A stretch of 64,000 nucleotides of DNA from NCBI GenBank assembly GCA_037952775.1, contig JBANAY010000003.1:32240001-32304000 (forward strand). Reading direction: 5' to 3'. How positions within the stretch are numbered: position 1 is the first letter of the stretch; each line of letters begins with the position of its first letter. Below are positions 35,246 to 48,900 of the stretch, in pieces. This DNA is from Clonostachys chloroleuca. Its lineage: Eukaryota; Ascomycota; Sordariomycetes; Hypocreales; Bionectriaceae. Under the pieces are notes generated by a model that saw nothing but the letters and a program-made list of their open reading frames with translations, was not told the DNA's origin and searched no databases. The position numbers and the translations under genes are program-made.

Positions 35246-38200
35246 ATGGCGCGCCGTCGCCCAGCCAGAGGCCGTGGCCGCGACCCGGAGGAGGAGCCTG
35301 TGGAGCAGGAAGAAGCGGTTCAGGAACAGCAGCCCGAAACTGAGGAACCCGAAGAGTCAGAGCAAGTCGACCAAGAAGCAGACGAGTCGGCCGTAGAGGA
35401 AGAGGAGGATCAAGACGACGAAGTCAGGACTCTACAGTTCAGGGATGAGATATCCTGGCGCCCTGCAAAGCCAATTGCCAGCGCAACTCTGGTCGCCCGC
35501 CTGGAGCGGCTATCCAAAGAGCTCGCTGATCACGATCAGGGAGCCATCGACCTCGACTCTGTCAAGGATGTGGCTGAGAAGTTGGCGCATCGAAATCTCA
35601 TCCAACACAAGGATCGGGGTGTAAGGGCATATACAGCCTGCTGCCTTGTCGACATCCTGCGCCTCTTTGTTCCCGATGCGCCTTTCACCAATGATCAGCT
35701 CAAGGCATGCCTACTCGCCTCCGCAAGATGCTATTGGCCGATTTTCATGCTAACATACGCTCCCAGATGATGTTCAGTCTCTTTGTCAAAGACATCCTCC
35801 CCGCCCTCTACGACCCAACGAACCCTTACAACATGCAACACAAATACGTTCTGCTGTCTTTGACTGAAGTGAAGAGTGTACTTCTCATCTTCGATATCTC
35901 GGGCTCTGACAAACTGGTTCTTGAGCTCTTCAATTCGACATTTGATGGTATTTCCAACAGCTCCAAGTCAAAGTCAGGGGAGCAGGTTGCCAAGGACGTC
36001 GAGATTCACCTGGGTACCATGCTCTCTCTTCTCATCGACGAAGCGCCTGGCAGTGTCCCGGCGAGTGTCATCGACGCTATCATCAGTCAGTTTCTGCGGG
36101 CAGCACCACCGGGTGGTGTCCGTAGCAAGGAACAAAACGGAAACCAATCCACCTTGCTACACAAGACGGAGCCTCCAGCCTACCTCATGGCGAGTAAAAT
36201 ATGCAACGAATGTGCTGATAAAATGACAAGATACGTGAGTCAATACTTTAGTGATGTCATTATTGGGGCTTCCAGTTTTGCGACGAAATCCAACGGCCAC
36301 CAGCAAGGAGAGGATTCAGACGAAGAAGACGCGAATGCAGGTCCCTCGGAAAATGACCTTAAAAGTCTTCGCCAAGCCCATCTTCTGATTCGTGAACTTT
36401 GGCGCACCGCACCCACCATACTTCAAAACGTCGTGCCTCAAATAGACGCCGAGTTGTCTGCGGACAACTTGTACCTTCGACAACTCGCCACTGAGACCTT
36501 TGGAGTCATGATATCCGGCATTGGAGCGGCTGGGCCTCCTCCCCCACCTGTATTAGATTGTACTGCATATCCTCCCCTGCGACTGTTGGACGATCCATTG
36601 AGCACGTCGCTGGAGAGCGGGAATGCATTGACAAAGCCATATTCTCCCCACTCCTTTGCTCAGACACATTCTACCACATACAGGAACTTTGTCGGGCGAA
36701 AGAATGATAAAGCAGGTGTTATTCGTGCTGCCTGGGCAACTGCGGTGGGCTACATTTTGGCCACATCCGCCGGCGGGATCGGCTTGAGCAGAGTGGAAGA
36801 AAATGAGTTGATCAAGGCGCTTGCAGAGAAGCTCAACGATAGTGAGGAAAAGGTCCGGCTGGCAGCCGTAAAAGCGATTGAGCTCTTCGATTTCCGAGAT
36901 ATCATCTTGAAACTCGGGACCGCTGGCGGTATTGACAAGGAGGGCTCCATCTTCGCCAATCTCGGAGATCGCAGCCGAGATCGAAAGCAAGCTGTTCGAG
37001 TTGAGGCTATGGTGCTCCTTGGAAAGCTGTGGGCAGTGGGTGCCGCGGAGATTGCTGATGGTCAAGAGGCCGTTACGGCCTGCTTGGCTGGTGTCCCATC
37101 ACGCATTTTCAACGCCTTCTATGCAAATGATGCCGATTTGAATGTTCTGCTTGATCGCGTCATGTTTGAATGTTTGGTTCCTTTGAAATATCCTCTTGTT
37201 AAAGGGAAGGACGGCAAGGCAAAATCTGGGTCGAGTCAGAGTAAGAGTGGTGGCTTAAGCGCCGCAGAGCAAGATACACTTCGCGCTGAGAGGATTCTTC
37301 TGATGCTGAAGTCTCTCGATTCGCCAGCGCAGAAAGCATTCTTTGCAATGCAGGCACGGCAGCCTCAGTTTGCCATTGCAGTCGGGCTATTTATCAAGCA
37401 ATGCGAGGCCTACAACGGTGGCGTCAACGTCGAGGGCAGTGAGGAGAAGATCAAAGCATCAATGAACAAGACCCTGCACTGGCTGGGTGCGTATTTCCCA
37501 GACCAACTCAAGGTTCGCAACGATCTGCACAAACTTGCCAAGCTCAATGACAGACGGGCGTATCAACTCATCAAGTACACGATTGAATCGGAGAGTGACT
37601 TCCAGAAAGTGCGCCGATCTATCCACGAGCTTATCCCCAAGCTGCAGGAAAGCAACGCGGCAAGTTCGCTGGATACCCTCATTCCTCTTCTCTATAGGTC
37701 AGGGTCCTTGATTTTCAACCGGAGTCATCTAACCACCATTATGGATTACTCCAAGAGCGATAAGGATGGCCTCGCCAGCGTTGCCCACTCTGTCTTGAAT
37801 GAAATCTCGACACGAAATCCAGATCTATTCAAGGCACACTCTGAGGAGCTTCGCAAGTCAATTATCGACCAGGCCCCAGCAGCGAGTAAGCCCAATGACC
37901 ATGCTGTTGTGGACATGCTCAAGGCATTTTCTTCTTACTCGAAGAAGTATCCAGATGAAGTGAAACCGGATAGAGGCTTCACGCAAACCCTCATGAACTA
38001 CGCCCTCTACGGATCTCCCCCGAAAGCGGCCAAGTATGCTGTCAACATTCTGCTCGCAAAGAATGATGACAAAAGCAAGGTCACGGCGACAACTCTTCTA
38101 CAGAAAGTGATGAAAGGCTTGGAATTTGGGTCACCCAATTTCCTCAACAAACTTGCCACTATTAGCCAGTTGGCAAGGCTGGCGCCAACCGTTACCGCAG

Positions 38201-39843
38201 ATTCCGATGATGCAATCAGTGAGTTGACCATCAATGGTATCCTGCGAGAGGTGCGCACCGATGCCAAACCTACAGACCCGTCTTGGGTATCTGAAGCAGA
38301 TATGGACGAGGAACTTCAAGCAAAGACTTTGGCGTTGAAGGTTTTAGTCAACCGTGCGCTATCTTCTGTCGAAGATGCTGATTCTCAAGAGAGAGTCAAA
38401 CCCCTTTTCAAACTTCTGAAAACACTCGTTGTTCAGGAGGGCGAATTTTGCAAAGTCAAGGATACGCCAACTCATCACAAAAAGCGCCTCAGGCTACTTG
38501 CTGGGCAGTCGATTCTGAAGTTATGCGCAGTGAAGAAGTACGATGACCAGTTGGATGCTGCAAGCTTCAACAAGTTGGCTGAACTTGTTCAAGATAGCGA
38601 GCTTCAGGTTCGCTGTAGCTTTATGGAAAAGCTTCAGAGTTACCTGACTAGGGGCAAACTGCGAGCGCGTTTCTATACTATCCTCTTCCTAGTCGCCTTT
38701 GAGCCCGTGACGGACGTCAAGAACAGAGTTGAGACCTGGATTCGGTCTCGCGCTCACTTTTACTCGGAGAACAAGAAGCCTATTTTGGAAGCCATGATGG
38801 GCAGGCTGATACCCCTTTTAGCGCACCACCCGGACTATAGCTCTGAACAAGAGGATCTTGTCGATTTTGCAAAGTATATCCTCTTTTATCTGGGCACGGT
38901 TGCGGAGGAGAGCAACATCTCTCACATCTACAAGTATGCAGAGCGCGTAAAGCAGACTCGTGACGCTCTCGACCCAGAGAAGAGCGAGAACCTCTATGTT
39001 CTCAGCGACTTGGCCCAGGCCGTGATTCGTAAATATCAGGAAAAGCGAAATTGGAGCTTCCAGGCTTGGCCGGACAAAGTCGGGCTGCCAACAGGCATCT
39101 ACACAGCTTTGCCATCGAGCGAGGTCGCACAGCAAATTGCAAAGAAGCTGTACATTCCGGACGAAATCGATCAGAAGCTTGATGACTTAATCAGAGCTCA
39201 GGAGCGCAAGAAGGTAAAATGGATGAATGGCTGCTTTTCCCCTTTGATGTACAAGAACTATGCTGACATTCTTTCGTCATATTTGCAGAAGAGGAAGTCT
39301 CTCCACGAGTCGGCGGATCACCCTGCGAAGAGACCAAGGAACCAAATCAAAACCGTCATTCGAGGGAAACCCAAACCAGCCAAGACGAGCGCAAAGAAGA
39401 AGGCACCCAAGCGCAAGTCAACCAAAAACCCTAACGTCTCTTCATCACCGGTGCCGCTGTCAGAGCGCAGGCGGAGTGGTCGCGCACATGTGTCATCAAA
39501 CTACAGGGAAAGGGATGATGAAGAGGACGAGGAGGAAATGCTGGATGGAGTTGCTGAGTGGGACTACGGTTCAAACAGTGACGTGGCAGAAGAGTCTGAG
39601 GACGAGCATGACGAGAACGGCCATGATGCTGAAGAAGACAAAGGCGAGAATAACTCAGATAACGAGGAGATGGAAGAAGAGGCAGAAGAAGAGGAAGAAC
39701 AGCCCTCTGCACGCCGAGCTGTGGCTAAGAAGAAGACGAAGCCAGCAGCCGAGGCGCGGAAGAGCTCCAGGTCAACACGAGGCAGAGGAAGGGGTGTCAA
39801 GGCTGCCGACTCGGACATGGACGTTGACGATAGTGACGAATGA
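35246..39843 (+). CDS. pds5: Pds5/Spo76/BimD-family cohesin-associated protein
   Basis: Pds5 binds cohesin and regulates sister-chromatid cohesion together with Wpl1 and Eco1. Exons are 35246-35704, 35767-39213 and 39289-39843, giving 1486 aa. The first 60 residues are acidic and Arg/Gly-containing. HEAT-repeat sequence fills about residues 70-1150, including the conserved segments LFVKDILPALYDPTNPYN and HKYVLLSLTEVKSVLL. The tail is basic then acidic (KRKSLHESADHPAKRPRN, RGRGRGVKAADSDMDVDDSDE), consistent with nuclear and chromatin association. The first intron starts with GC (AAG|GCATGC), has a TGCTAAC branch point and ends in CCCAG. The second intron (39214-39288) is 75 bp and free of stops, so a naive gene caller would translate it. 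Confidence 0.95.
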
Positions 39844-40353
39844 TTTGATTGATTGGGTAATTCTGGACGATTTCTATCTTGTTTTTTTCATCTATCGCCA
39901 TTTTCTACATACCGCGTTCGACTAGGAAAGGGGTTTAAAACTATCCAAGGTCATCTTGTTATCTTTTCTATGCTTCCAGCCTTCCAATGAATATAGGCCC
40001 TTGAGAAAACACTCTTGTATTATCGCAGTGCCCAAGAAATCATTCCAATTGTTCGTAATCTCTCCTGGATGGTCTCAGCCTCGCGACGTCTTAGCATGAG
40101 AAGATACCAAGTGGAACTTTGATTTGAAACAAAGGGAAAGAGAAGAAGAAGAAGAAGAAGAAGGTTCGTTCATATATCAATTAGCCAGTATTTCTTGTCA
40201 CGGTGTAAGAGAATCGCTTATTCTGATCTCTATTTGAAAGAATCCTTCGCATAACAGTGCTCTGCTCATGATTTTCATTCCCACACTATCATCTAACATA
40301 CATCGGAGGATCTGACATTATTCCCCCGGGGCGTTCCGTTCTGCGCTTCAGGC
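39844..40353. other. Convergent 3' region between PDS5 and CBR1
   Basis: This stretch of about 0.5 kb lies between two convergent stops. It contains a short AGA/GAA trinucleotide microsatellite at about 40141-40163. Otherwise it is T- and A-rich and consistent with 3' UTRs. Confidence 0.55.
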
Positions 40354-41536
40354 TTAGAAGGCGAAGACCTGATCCTCCAGCTTGCTGACGGGGCGGGCCT
40401 TCTTGAAGCCCAGGCTCTCGGTAGTCTTCTTCAGACCGCTAATCATGGGAGGAGGACCGCAGAGAAGAATCTTGACATCATCGGCGGGCTTGGGGAGCCA
40501 TTTCTGAAGAGAATGGTTAATTATACGATTCCGGGGAAATGGAGCCCCGGTTCGCAAGAACGAGGGAAAGTGGGGGTTTTACTCACGGTGATCATGTCGG
40601 CGGTGACGTAGCCGACACCGCCGGTCCAGCCCTCGGGGGGCTTGTCGAGAACGTAGTGCACGCGGATGCCGGCGTCCTCCTTGGTCAGGGAATCGAGATC
40701 CTCCTGGAGGAGGATGTCCTGGGCGGTGACGTTGGCGAAGATGAGGTCGACCTCGGTGCGGTCACCCTTCTCACGGCCGCGGACGATGGCGCGGATGACC
40801 TGGAGCATGGGGGTGATGCCGGTGCCGCCAGCGATCATGCCAAAGTGACGGACCATGTTGGGGGTGTAGACGAATGCGCCCTTGGGGCCGCGGACGCGGA
40901 TGCTCTGGCCGACGATGAGCGAGGCCATGTGCTTGGAGATGTTGCCCTGGGGGTAGGACTTGATGAGGAGGTCGAAGTAGCCGGGCTGGTGGTCACCGGA
41001 GATGGGGGTGTAGGAGCGGACGATTTCCTTTGTGGTGCCATCGGGCTGCTCGATCGGGGCGCCGATGGAGATGTGCTGGCCGATGGGGAGGCCGAGAATC
41101 GAGGTCTTTGCGGGGAGCTTGAATCGGTAGCTGAAGGCGCGGGTTGGCCAGGTCAGTCTCTGGATACTGGGATCGAATTGCCTCCCGAACAGAAGAATTG
41201 GCAGGCCGGCAGGGAAATTCACTCACATGGCTACATTGTGGGAGATGACTGTCTTCTCTGCGAGCTCAAACTCCTGGAACGTGTCGGGCTTGAGAACAGG
41301 TACGATTCCTGCGGGGTACAGTGGTTAGACGAGAGACCCGACAAGACTCGAGAATCGGGTGGGAAATACTTACGGAGAGCGTACAGGTTGTATGCGCCGA
41401 ACAGGACAGCTACAATGGCGGCGTAGATGGTCCAGTCCCTCTTGCAAATCCAGGTGCCGGCAATGAGGAGGCCGGCGGGGATGAAGACATAGTCTCTCCG
41501 CGCCAAGGCAGCATCTTCGGCAAATATCTCGCTCAT
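40354..41536 (-). CDS. cbr1: NADH-cytochrome b5 reductase (Cbr1)
   Basis: This FAD enzyme passes electrons from NADH to cytochrome b5 at the ER or outer mitochondrial membrane, supporting sterol and fatty-acid desaturation. Exons are 41536-41374, 41308-41227, 41130-40587 and 40503-40354. All introns are GT-AG and 65-96 bp, and the product is 312 aa, the usual size. Two hydrophobic segments near residues 16-31 and 36-54 form the membrane anchor. The FAD-binding motif RSYT is at about 120-123. The NADH-binding GGTGITPM is at about 183-190, and CGPPPM at about 278-283. The C-terminus ends in DQVFAF. It is convergent with PDS5. Confidence 0.96.
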
Positions 41537-44500
41537 GGTGAGTGTACAGAGTTTGGCAATCGCACTCTGTTGGCGGTGTACACTTGGCTGAGGAAGAGGG
41601 GCGGCTGCGGGAGGGCTCTTGTGGCCTTATATTGCGAAGGGGCAGAAAAGACTTGCTGTGTGAATTAATATTCTTCCCCGCCACGGAATTGTTGGGAAAG
41701 TCGGCGACCGGGGGCGGTTCGCCTGTTTAGTGCAGTGGACGGTGCGCAATTACCGTAATAGTAAGTGCGTGGTTAGGCGACAGCTTCAGTGCTGGGCCAA
41801 AGTAACTAGCCACGCACCAGTGGGATAAGCCGAACACCGAACCACCGAATCAGGCAGCTTGAGGGAGAGATGATGGGCGTTCATCGTGGAAGCTCGAAGC
41901 AAGTGATGTGAAGTTTATGAGTATCGAGAGTGACTTTGAATGTATATTTAAGCAGAAGAATTGAACCGTCTCACTTCCTGTCTCTTGTTGCTTCTATCAC
42001 GCTACCGACAGGCGGGTGTGGCTGGTGCGAATTGAGTAGTGGTGGAAAAAGGAACGCGCAGTCTAACTCATCTGGTTCGGATGAAAGTGGTGATCTGTCG
42101 CGGGTGGGGGATGATTGTCAGGTTTCCCCATTCCTGGTGCCAGTCACATCCATTGGGACTTCCATTGAGGGCATTGGACATACGATGTGCATCTCAGAAA
42201 CTCCTTCAGCGACTACGCATGGTAAGTAGGTGGAGATGCGGTAGGTTATCACAAGATGTTAGGCAGATACCAATCAGCACCGAGTACCCGAGAGAGACCG
42301 ACCGCGGGGAAGTGAGGGGCATGCGAACATTATAACGACGCCGCAGGCAAACTCCAGACATGTCTAGAAAAGGCAATAAAGTCCGACGCGATGGAGAAAC
42401 TCTCTATTCATTCCCTAACTGGTCATGGCTTGCTTCTGATCTTGTCCGAAGTGAAAGTGAAAAGAAAGGAAGTGGAATCCCTTCTTCCCTGAGCCTTCTG
42501 TGACTGTAGTAATCATTAGCAGATTATAGTATGAATCACATAGGCTGTTTATTAGGCTCTGCTCCAATGATCTGATTGATCTATCAAAATCCTCGTGTGG
42601 TTTCCTTTATTAGACCTGTCGTCTGACCCATTGTGGGGGACGACGAGTGACTGCATAACGCGCTCTCCCGGAAAAGCATAGCTTGGGCTTCTCATCTTCC
42701 ATTGTAGGCTGGTCACATTATGCTCGTGGGCATGCATCCATTGCAGGTCTCTCGGCTGATAAGATCTCATCATCTTACCAAAGCCATAGCCGAAACTCAA
42801 TGTGGAAAGTAGAGCCGGTCCTGAGCTACCGACTTTCGGTGGCAGCAACCAGGGACATCTCCGCGCCTCACAACTCGCAGTCACTCGGATGGCGCCTATT
42901 TTACATTCCTTGACCATTGAACAGGGCCACGGATATCATAATCTTTTCTTTTCATCTTCTTTTTCTGTTTCTCTGTACTGTTTCCGTTGTCTCCCCATTT
43001 GACCGGGGATTGAATGTTCTGCTTAAACTTTGATTGTGAGCCTCAAAGGTCCATTTCAAAACCAACCATAATCATATCTGAGCTATGTCGAAGAGGCTGC
43101 GATGTCACGCCTTAATTGATATGGAAGAGATGAAAAAGGTCAATATTATCGATTCCTGAAACTTTCAAATACCAATGGCAAGTTGGTCGTGAACGATTTG
43201 ATAGTTTGAAAGCTCCACGCCAGGCTCACAGTAAACGTTGAAGAGGAAGATAAACGGCAACCACGGATATTTCCTGGTGGCGAGTTCTGATCAAAAGCCG
43301 CTGGACAATGGGACTCCAAGGTAATAGAGTCGTTGCCATTATTGGCGAATACCTACTATAAACAAACCGGGAAAACCAACCTTGAGCCAATAACAATACG
43401 TCGCACGATATAACCTTGGGGTAGGTCAGAGTAGCCACCATGACATCTCAGAAGACTGAGCCCCTGGTCGCACTATTATACATTTATAATCAGCAATATC
43501 CCAAGGGCGACACTCTACCATGTATCTGGGATGGGGATTGCCTGGCGACCACGGAGGCTCAGGGGCTTTCTACGGAACGCGAACTCACTCCGGCCTCTCA
43601 CAGAGGCTGGGTTGGGTTGGGGAAAGGGTCACCATTGCTCGTTGACTCGTATTCTTACATGGCGCACTCAAGGTGCTGATGTAAGAAGGCAACCCCAGAC
43701 TGCCTAGAGAGAAAACGGCCGGAAGTGGGAGCGAGGACCAAGAATGGGGGTTCTGGGCTATATATACTGGCATCGCCAACAGCATCAGATTGCTCAACCA
43801 CGGCGGGTCCGAACTTGGGAGCCGAGCAGCTGGTTCGCCTTACATAATAATAGCGCGCACGCGGTGGATGGCCTTGCTCTGCTCGTATCGCTTCAATGCA
43901 TCCTGCAGCACATTGCAGCTGACTCCCACGGCAACCATCCATAAAGACGGGGTCAGGCCCACAGGCAGCGTCATCCTGTAGGCAGGGCCGGCATCCATCC
44001 CAGCAAATCCCGTTCTTGGGGGAAGCTCACACGAACGTCGTCTGCAACAACCATGGCTTCGAATGCACCTCTGAGTTTTCGTCTCGGTGATAGACTGACC
44101 GAGGACTTCCAGAGCTCGACTGTGCGGAGGGTCCTCTCCATTGCATCGTCCCATATCAAATTGCACGGGGTTCCCTAGCTGTTTGGCAGTTTCGCGGCTA
44201 GAGCCTAATGGTGCTACGTAGTTGCAGCTCCGGATCCCGATCCACGACACTGATCTTGATTCTTACCCTGGTCAAGCCCGGACCATTCCATGGCACGTTC
44301 AATGCAGGCTGGTCGTTTCATCAGCGAGAAAACATAGGTGACCTCACCGTTTCCCATCAGCTCTGCATGAGGCTTGAGCCACAAGCGCGCTTTTCGTCTT
44401 GTTTTTTTTCCGCAATTTCTCTTCTTCCATGTAAATCCGCATCATCTGTCCTTGTTTCTTATCACCTTCCCACTCCAACTCCGTCCCCTTCTCCCGCCCC

Positions 44501-45909
44501 CCTTCATCCTCTTTATCACCTCATTCGGTGGTGTGTATGAACAAATAGCCTTTGGCCAGCTCCGTCATTTTCCAATCGGCCTTGTTTGCTCCTCTCCCGC
44601 GCTAAGCACCAGCTTTATTCTCGGCTTTCCAGGCAATTGTTTCTTAGCCCCTGGGTCTTCGCCACGCCCTCAATTCGCTAGCTTGGCAGCACGTGCTTTT
44701 TGTTGACATACGGGAATCCCATCCATTTCTCGAATACGACGGTGTGAAGGCTGCAGCTTACAAGAAGAGGAAGGACGAGCCCGATACGACCCGACAAGCC
44801 GCCAGCAGCCTAGGATCAACCACCACGCCTCCGCCTCCTCCTCGTCCGACTCTGTCCCTCCCTACACGCCCTTTTTCTCGTGACGAATCAAGCGGTGGCT
44901 CAGCGCCTGCGAATCCGTCTCTAGCGTTTCTGCAGAGCCGCTTTACAGACAACGGTCTCTTGCAAACGCCCGCCTCGATGCCCTAGCACCCGATTGGAGC
45001 ATCCGCCCAGCTCTCGGTCGTCTTAACCTCCGCGGGCTCCAAGGGCGGCAAGGGGGCTAATCTGCAAGTGACTGCCGCCAACCACCCACGTACCACCCAA
45101 GCTCTAGCTAAGCTCAGCTAAGCTCCGTCTCCCAGGTCTCTGTACCTCATCACACACCTGAGGGACCCCTACGTACGTTCCATGGTGGATGGACAAGCTC
45201 ACCTCACATTCCCGCCCTGTTTGCTGTGCCATGTTTGCCCCTCTCCGCCTGTTGTTTCCGTCTTGAAGATTCTTGCATAATAGCCGGCCGCTCCTCTTTT
45301 CCCCCAGCATTCCCTGTCTCTGCGCCCATTCCAGTCTTGCTCCGTGCTGAACAAGATTCCACAACCGCTCCGCTCCAGGTCGAGTAAGAGCTTGAAGCTC
45401 CTACGCCAGCCACCCTCGACCCCGACGACCACCACCCTCTCTGTCCATGCATTTTTATTTCGCCCCTGCCCCATAGTTGTTGAAAAGAGTCGATTTCGTC
45501 TCATACATAGTTTTGCCCCAGACGCCCATAGACGACAATTCAATTCCAATCTGAATTGGCGATCGCGTAACTAAAAACGGGAAAGCGATCTGCGACTAAC
45601 AAAACGACGGATGCGGAGAGAGGAGCCATCAGGTGCTGTTTAGGACCGACTCGGGCTGTCTACGTGCAGCGAGTTGAGACATTCGGTCATAGCTGGGGAA
45701 AACCGAGACACAGTCCTGCATGCCTACTGAATCCAATTTCCTGGTCTGATTATCATCTCGCCAATTCTCCTGGAGCTTCCTGAGATCATTGCCTCATATC
45801 ACATCGAGCACCAGCTGAAGATTGATTGTGGCAGCCCCGTGGGTGGTGGCCGTGTGGTGGCTTGGTTGTCCCTCCTCTCGTATCGTTCTACTCCACCACA
45901 ACCGCCATC
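41537..45909. other. Long (4.4-kb) divergent intergenic region
   Basis: This region lies between CBR1 and the PH+LRR gene, which are transcribed away from each other. Only frames of up to 136 codons without domains are present. The 44690-45000 stretch is Pro/Ser-coding and C/T-rich, like a long fungal leader. AGCTAAGCTC is directly repeated near 45108-45125. No tRNA or transposon was recognised. A long leader for the PH+LRR gene, or an unseen non-coding transcript, is possible. Confidence 0.45.
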
Positions 45910-48900
45910 ATGCCCTTATTAGTACCAGAGAAATGGAAGCGGATGACAGTGTCATCATCTCGGTCTAGGCCAACTACACCGAGTCCGCAGGACAGTCTCG
46001 AAGTCCCTGAGCCAGAGCCCAAGACGCCCCGAGGAGGAGGGCTATCGCGAGCTCTCCGATCTCTCAGCAACCCGTCTCTTGACTCGCTCAATAGCAGCAA
46101 AATGCAGAGAACAAACTCGGCCAAGCGTTTGGCCAAGACGTCGGCGAGCTCGTCCATGATCGAGAGGTTCCAGCGTCGGTATTCCAGGGATTTCAACAGT
46201 AGCATATCGCAAAGTGAGGTCTCGGTAAGCTCCTTTGAGCCAACGTACCACACCATGGAGGTGCTACGATCTGGCCATCTGAAGACGGATGTCACGTTAC
46301 TTAAGGCTCGGTCCGAGTATCTAGTCCTAACCGATCAGACTTTGATCAAGTTTGGGAGCATCGACGCTGCGCGGTTAGTGTTCCCACAGCTGGGCCCGCC
46401 TGAAGCTCGGCGTCGCAGCTTGGGATCCCAACAGTTGATGGGCAGCAAGTCGCCAGTTACAGATATCCGCTTTGAAGTACCCCTACAGTCCATTGTTGGT
46501 GTCTTCAACGAGGAAGGGGCCAGTCCTCGCTTTGGAGTTGAGGTTTGGTGGTTCTCCCAGTGGCCTCGCCTCGGGTACTGCAAAGCCCAGCTTTTTTTCT
46601 CAAAACCGCAAGATCGGGATGAGTGGCTTGTGTCTATCCAGCGGGCGTGCAGAGCAAAAAACAGGCGCTCGCCGGCGACCTCGATGATTCCTGAGAACCT
46701 CAAAATTCGCATCAACCATATCGTTGCGGCAAATGAGCCACAGCAGGCGACAGGATCAACACAGAATCTCATATTTCCTGTCGCCAAGCGATACATTTGG
46801 ACGTCGCAGAAGGCCACAGCAAACGAGGAAACGCAGCTGCAGGTAGATGGGTCGTCCTTCTATCTCGTCATTGGCCCTTATATGTGCTACTTTTTGGAAG
46901 TGTTAAAAGCAGATCATGGGACAGCACCAGGCGACCTACGGATAAAATCAACCGCTTTCGGAACTGTCACTCTGACGAGGTTCAAGGCGTCGGTGCTCTC
47001 ACACGAGCAGCGGTTTGTGATGAGCTTCCGGTCAGTATGCCCATTCACCCTACAACGTCGTATATGCTAACAAATTACAACAGACCTCCATTCGGGCGCG
47101 AGACGAGACTGGACCTTGCCAGCTCCAACTATCGGCGGATTATCGAGGCGTTGACAAGAATGGACCGCATCTTAAAACCCATGTGGCCTCAACATTTCCA
47201 ACAGCACATCTTTGATATCAGGGGCCTCCCGCCTCCCCTGCAGCTTACCTCTGGTAATGACTTGGGAGGCATTGAGCAGAGTCTGAGGGCCTATTGCGCA
47301 GCATATGGCGTCAGTATGCCGCAGTGGAGTGTCAATTGGGATCATGGGAGCCAACCAGTGTTCCGCCTTATCCCCCCAAAAGGGGCAACATATACTCCTC
47401 TCCAGCTCATGGCTGTGTTTCGGTCTCTACGATACAATGGGTATTTCAAGTCGATTTCCTTCAAGGACGTTGACTTATCGTCACTGGCTGGCAAAATAGA
47501 CCAATCACAGGGTAACGAGGCTATCGTGCACACTTCCATTAACGGTGAGAATTCATCAGCTAGGAATGGTTGTCGAACTCAAAGTGTACTAACCTGATAC
47601 TAGGCTACAAAATTTCCGAAGAGCACTACGAGCATTTGACTGGGGCACCGGTTCTCACACAGGAACTTCACTCGCTGGCATTCGCATCTGAATCTATCCG
47701 CAGCATTGATCTTACAAACGTTTTGGGCATCCAGACTCGGGGAAATCAACAAAGCCGTACTCAGCCCGACTACACGAAACTCTGCAAAACCAGCTCCGAG
47801 ATGTTGCGCCCAATCACGCTGCTTGCGCGAGGACAGCTTCAGACTTGTCATACCATCAACATGTCCGGGAACCCGGTGGCCGTGGATGATATTGAAGAGT
47901 TTGGTTCGTGTCCCCATGCTTGCTCTAAGGTTTGTATTGTACTGACTGATATCTATAGCGAATGCCTTGATTCTAGATACTGTCTCGTTCAGGTCTTTGA
48001 AGTTCGCGGGCTGTCGACTTGGGGATGAAGGTCTTTCTACTTTGTGGACCGCTTTTGCTGGGCAAGCCGGCTCTTTGGAGGTGATCGACACATCTAATAA
48101 CCAGGGCACGATCAAGCACGAATTACTCAAATATTCCCTCCGCCAACTCCAGTACCTTCGCAAGCTCAACATCGCTGGCAACACTCGGCTCAACCCCGGC
48201 CAGTCTCTATTCGAGGAAGCAACACTTCACACGTGGGAGTTGGAGGAACTTGATCTCTCCAATATAACGGTAAGCGTTCTCCCTCTTTTTCTCTCTCAAG
48301 TACCAAGGGTCAATACTAACAAACCGTCAAGTTGAACGACGCCACTGTCGATGTGTTGTGCGGCTACCTTGGAGCAGCCGCATCCTGGAATCTCGAAACT
48401 CTGCGCCTCAATCAGTGCGGCCTGAGCAGCAAGCAGGTTGCCCTAATCTTCCGGTGTATGGGTCAGGGGCGGAGGATGGTAGTTGAGATCGATGGCAATC
48501 GGCTGGACGAAGGCATAGATGACCTCTGCGATGCACTCTCCCTTAACTATGGACCGTGGAGCCTTTCAATTCAGATGGTCGAGTTCAACTTGGAAACCAG
48601 CTTCGTCCAGTTGTGGAAGGCTTTGACAGTCAACAGCGTCATCGAATGTCTGAGCCTGGCTGGCTCGGCCACAGCTGATGCTATGAGCACAGCCTCATGC
48701 AACATCATTGCCGAGTTCTTTTCTAAGAACGAGTCTGTAAGGTTCCTTGACATATCTGGCTTCGATGCCAGACTTGATGAGGGACATTTGGGACGAGAGT
48801 TCTCTCACACCTTGAAAGCCATCAAATCGAACCAAACGATTGAGCATCTGAGAGTTCGCAGCCAGATGCTTAACATCAATATTGGTGATCTTGCCGACGC

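Noticed and set aside
40539..41426. 295-codon plus-strand frame rich in Gly, Asp and Ala
   Set aside because: It lies antisense to CBR1. Its composition is the complement of biased codon use in that gene and it has no domain.
41955..42030. GGTTCAATTC-like B-box on the minus strand
   Set aside because: No matching A-box or cloverleaf could be drawn around it.
44693..44986. 97-codon Pro/Ser-rich frame ending in QTPASMP
   Set aside because: It does not begin with ATG, has low-complexity composition and sits in a C/T-rich leader-like stretch. No splice partner was found.
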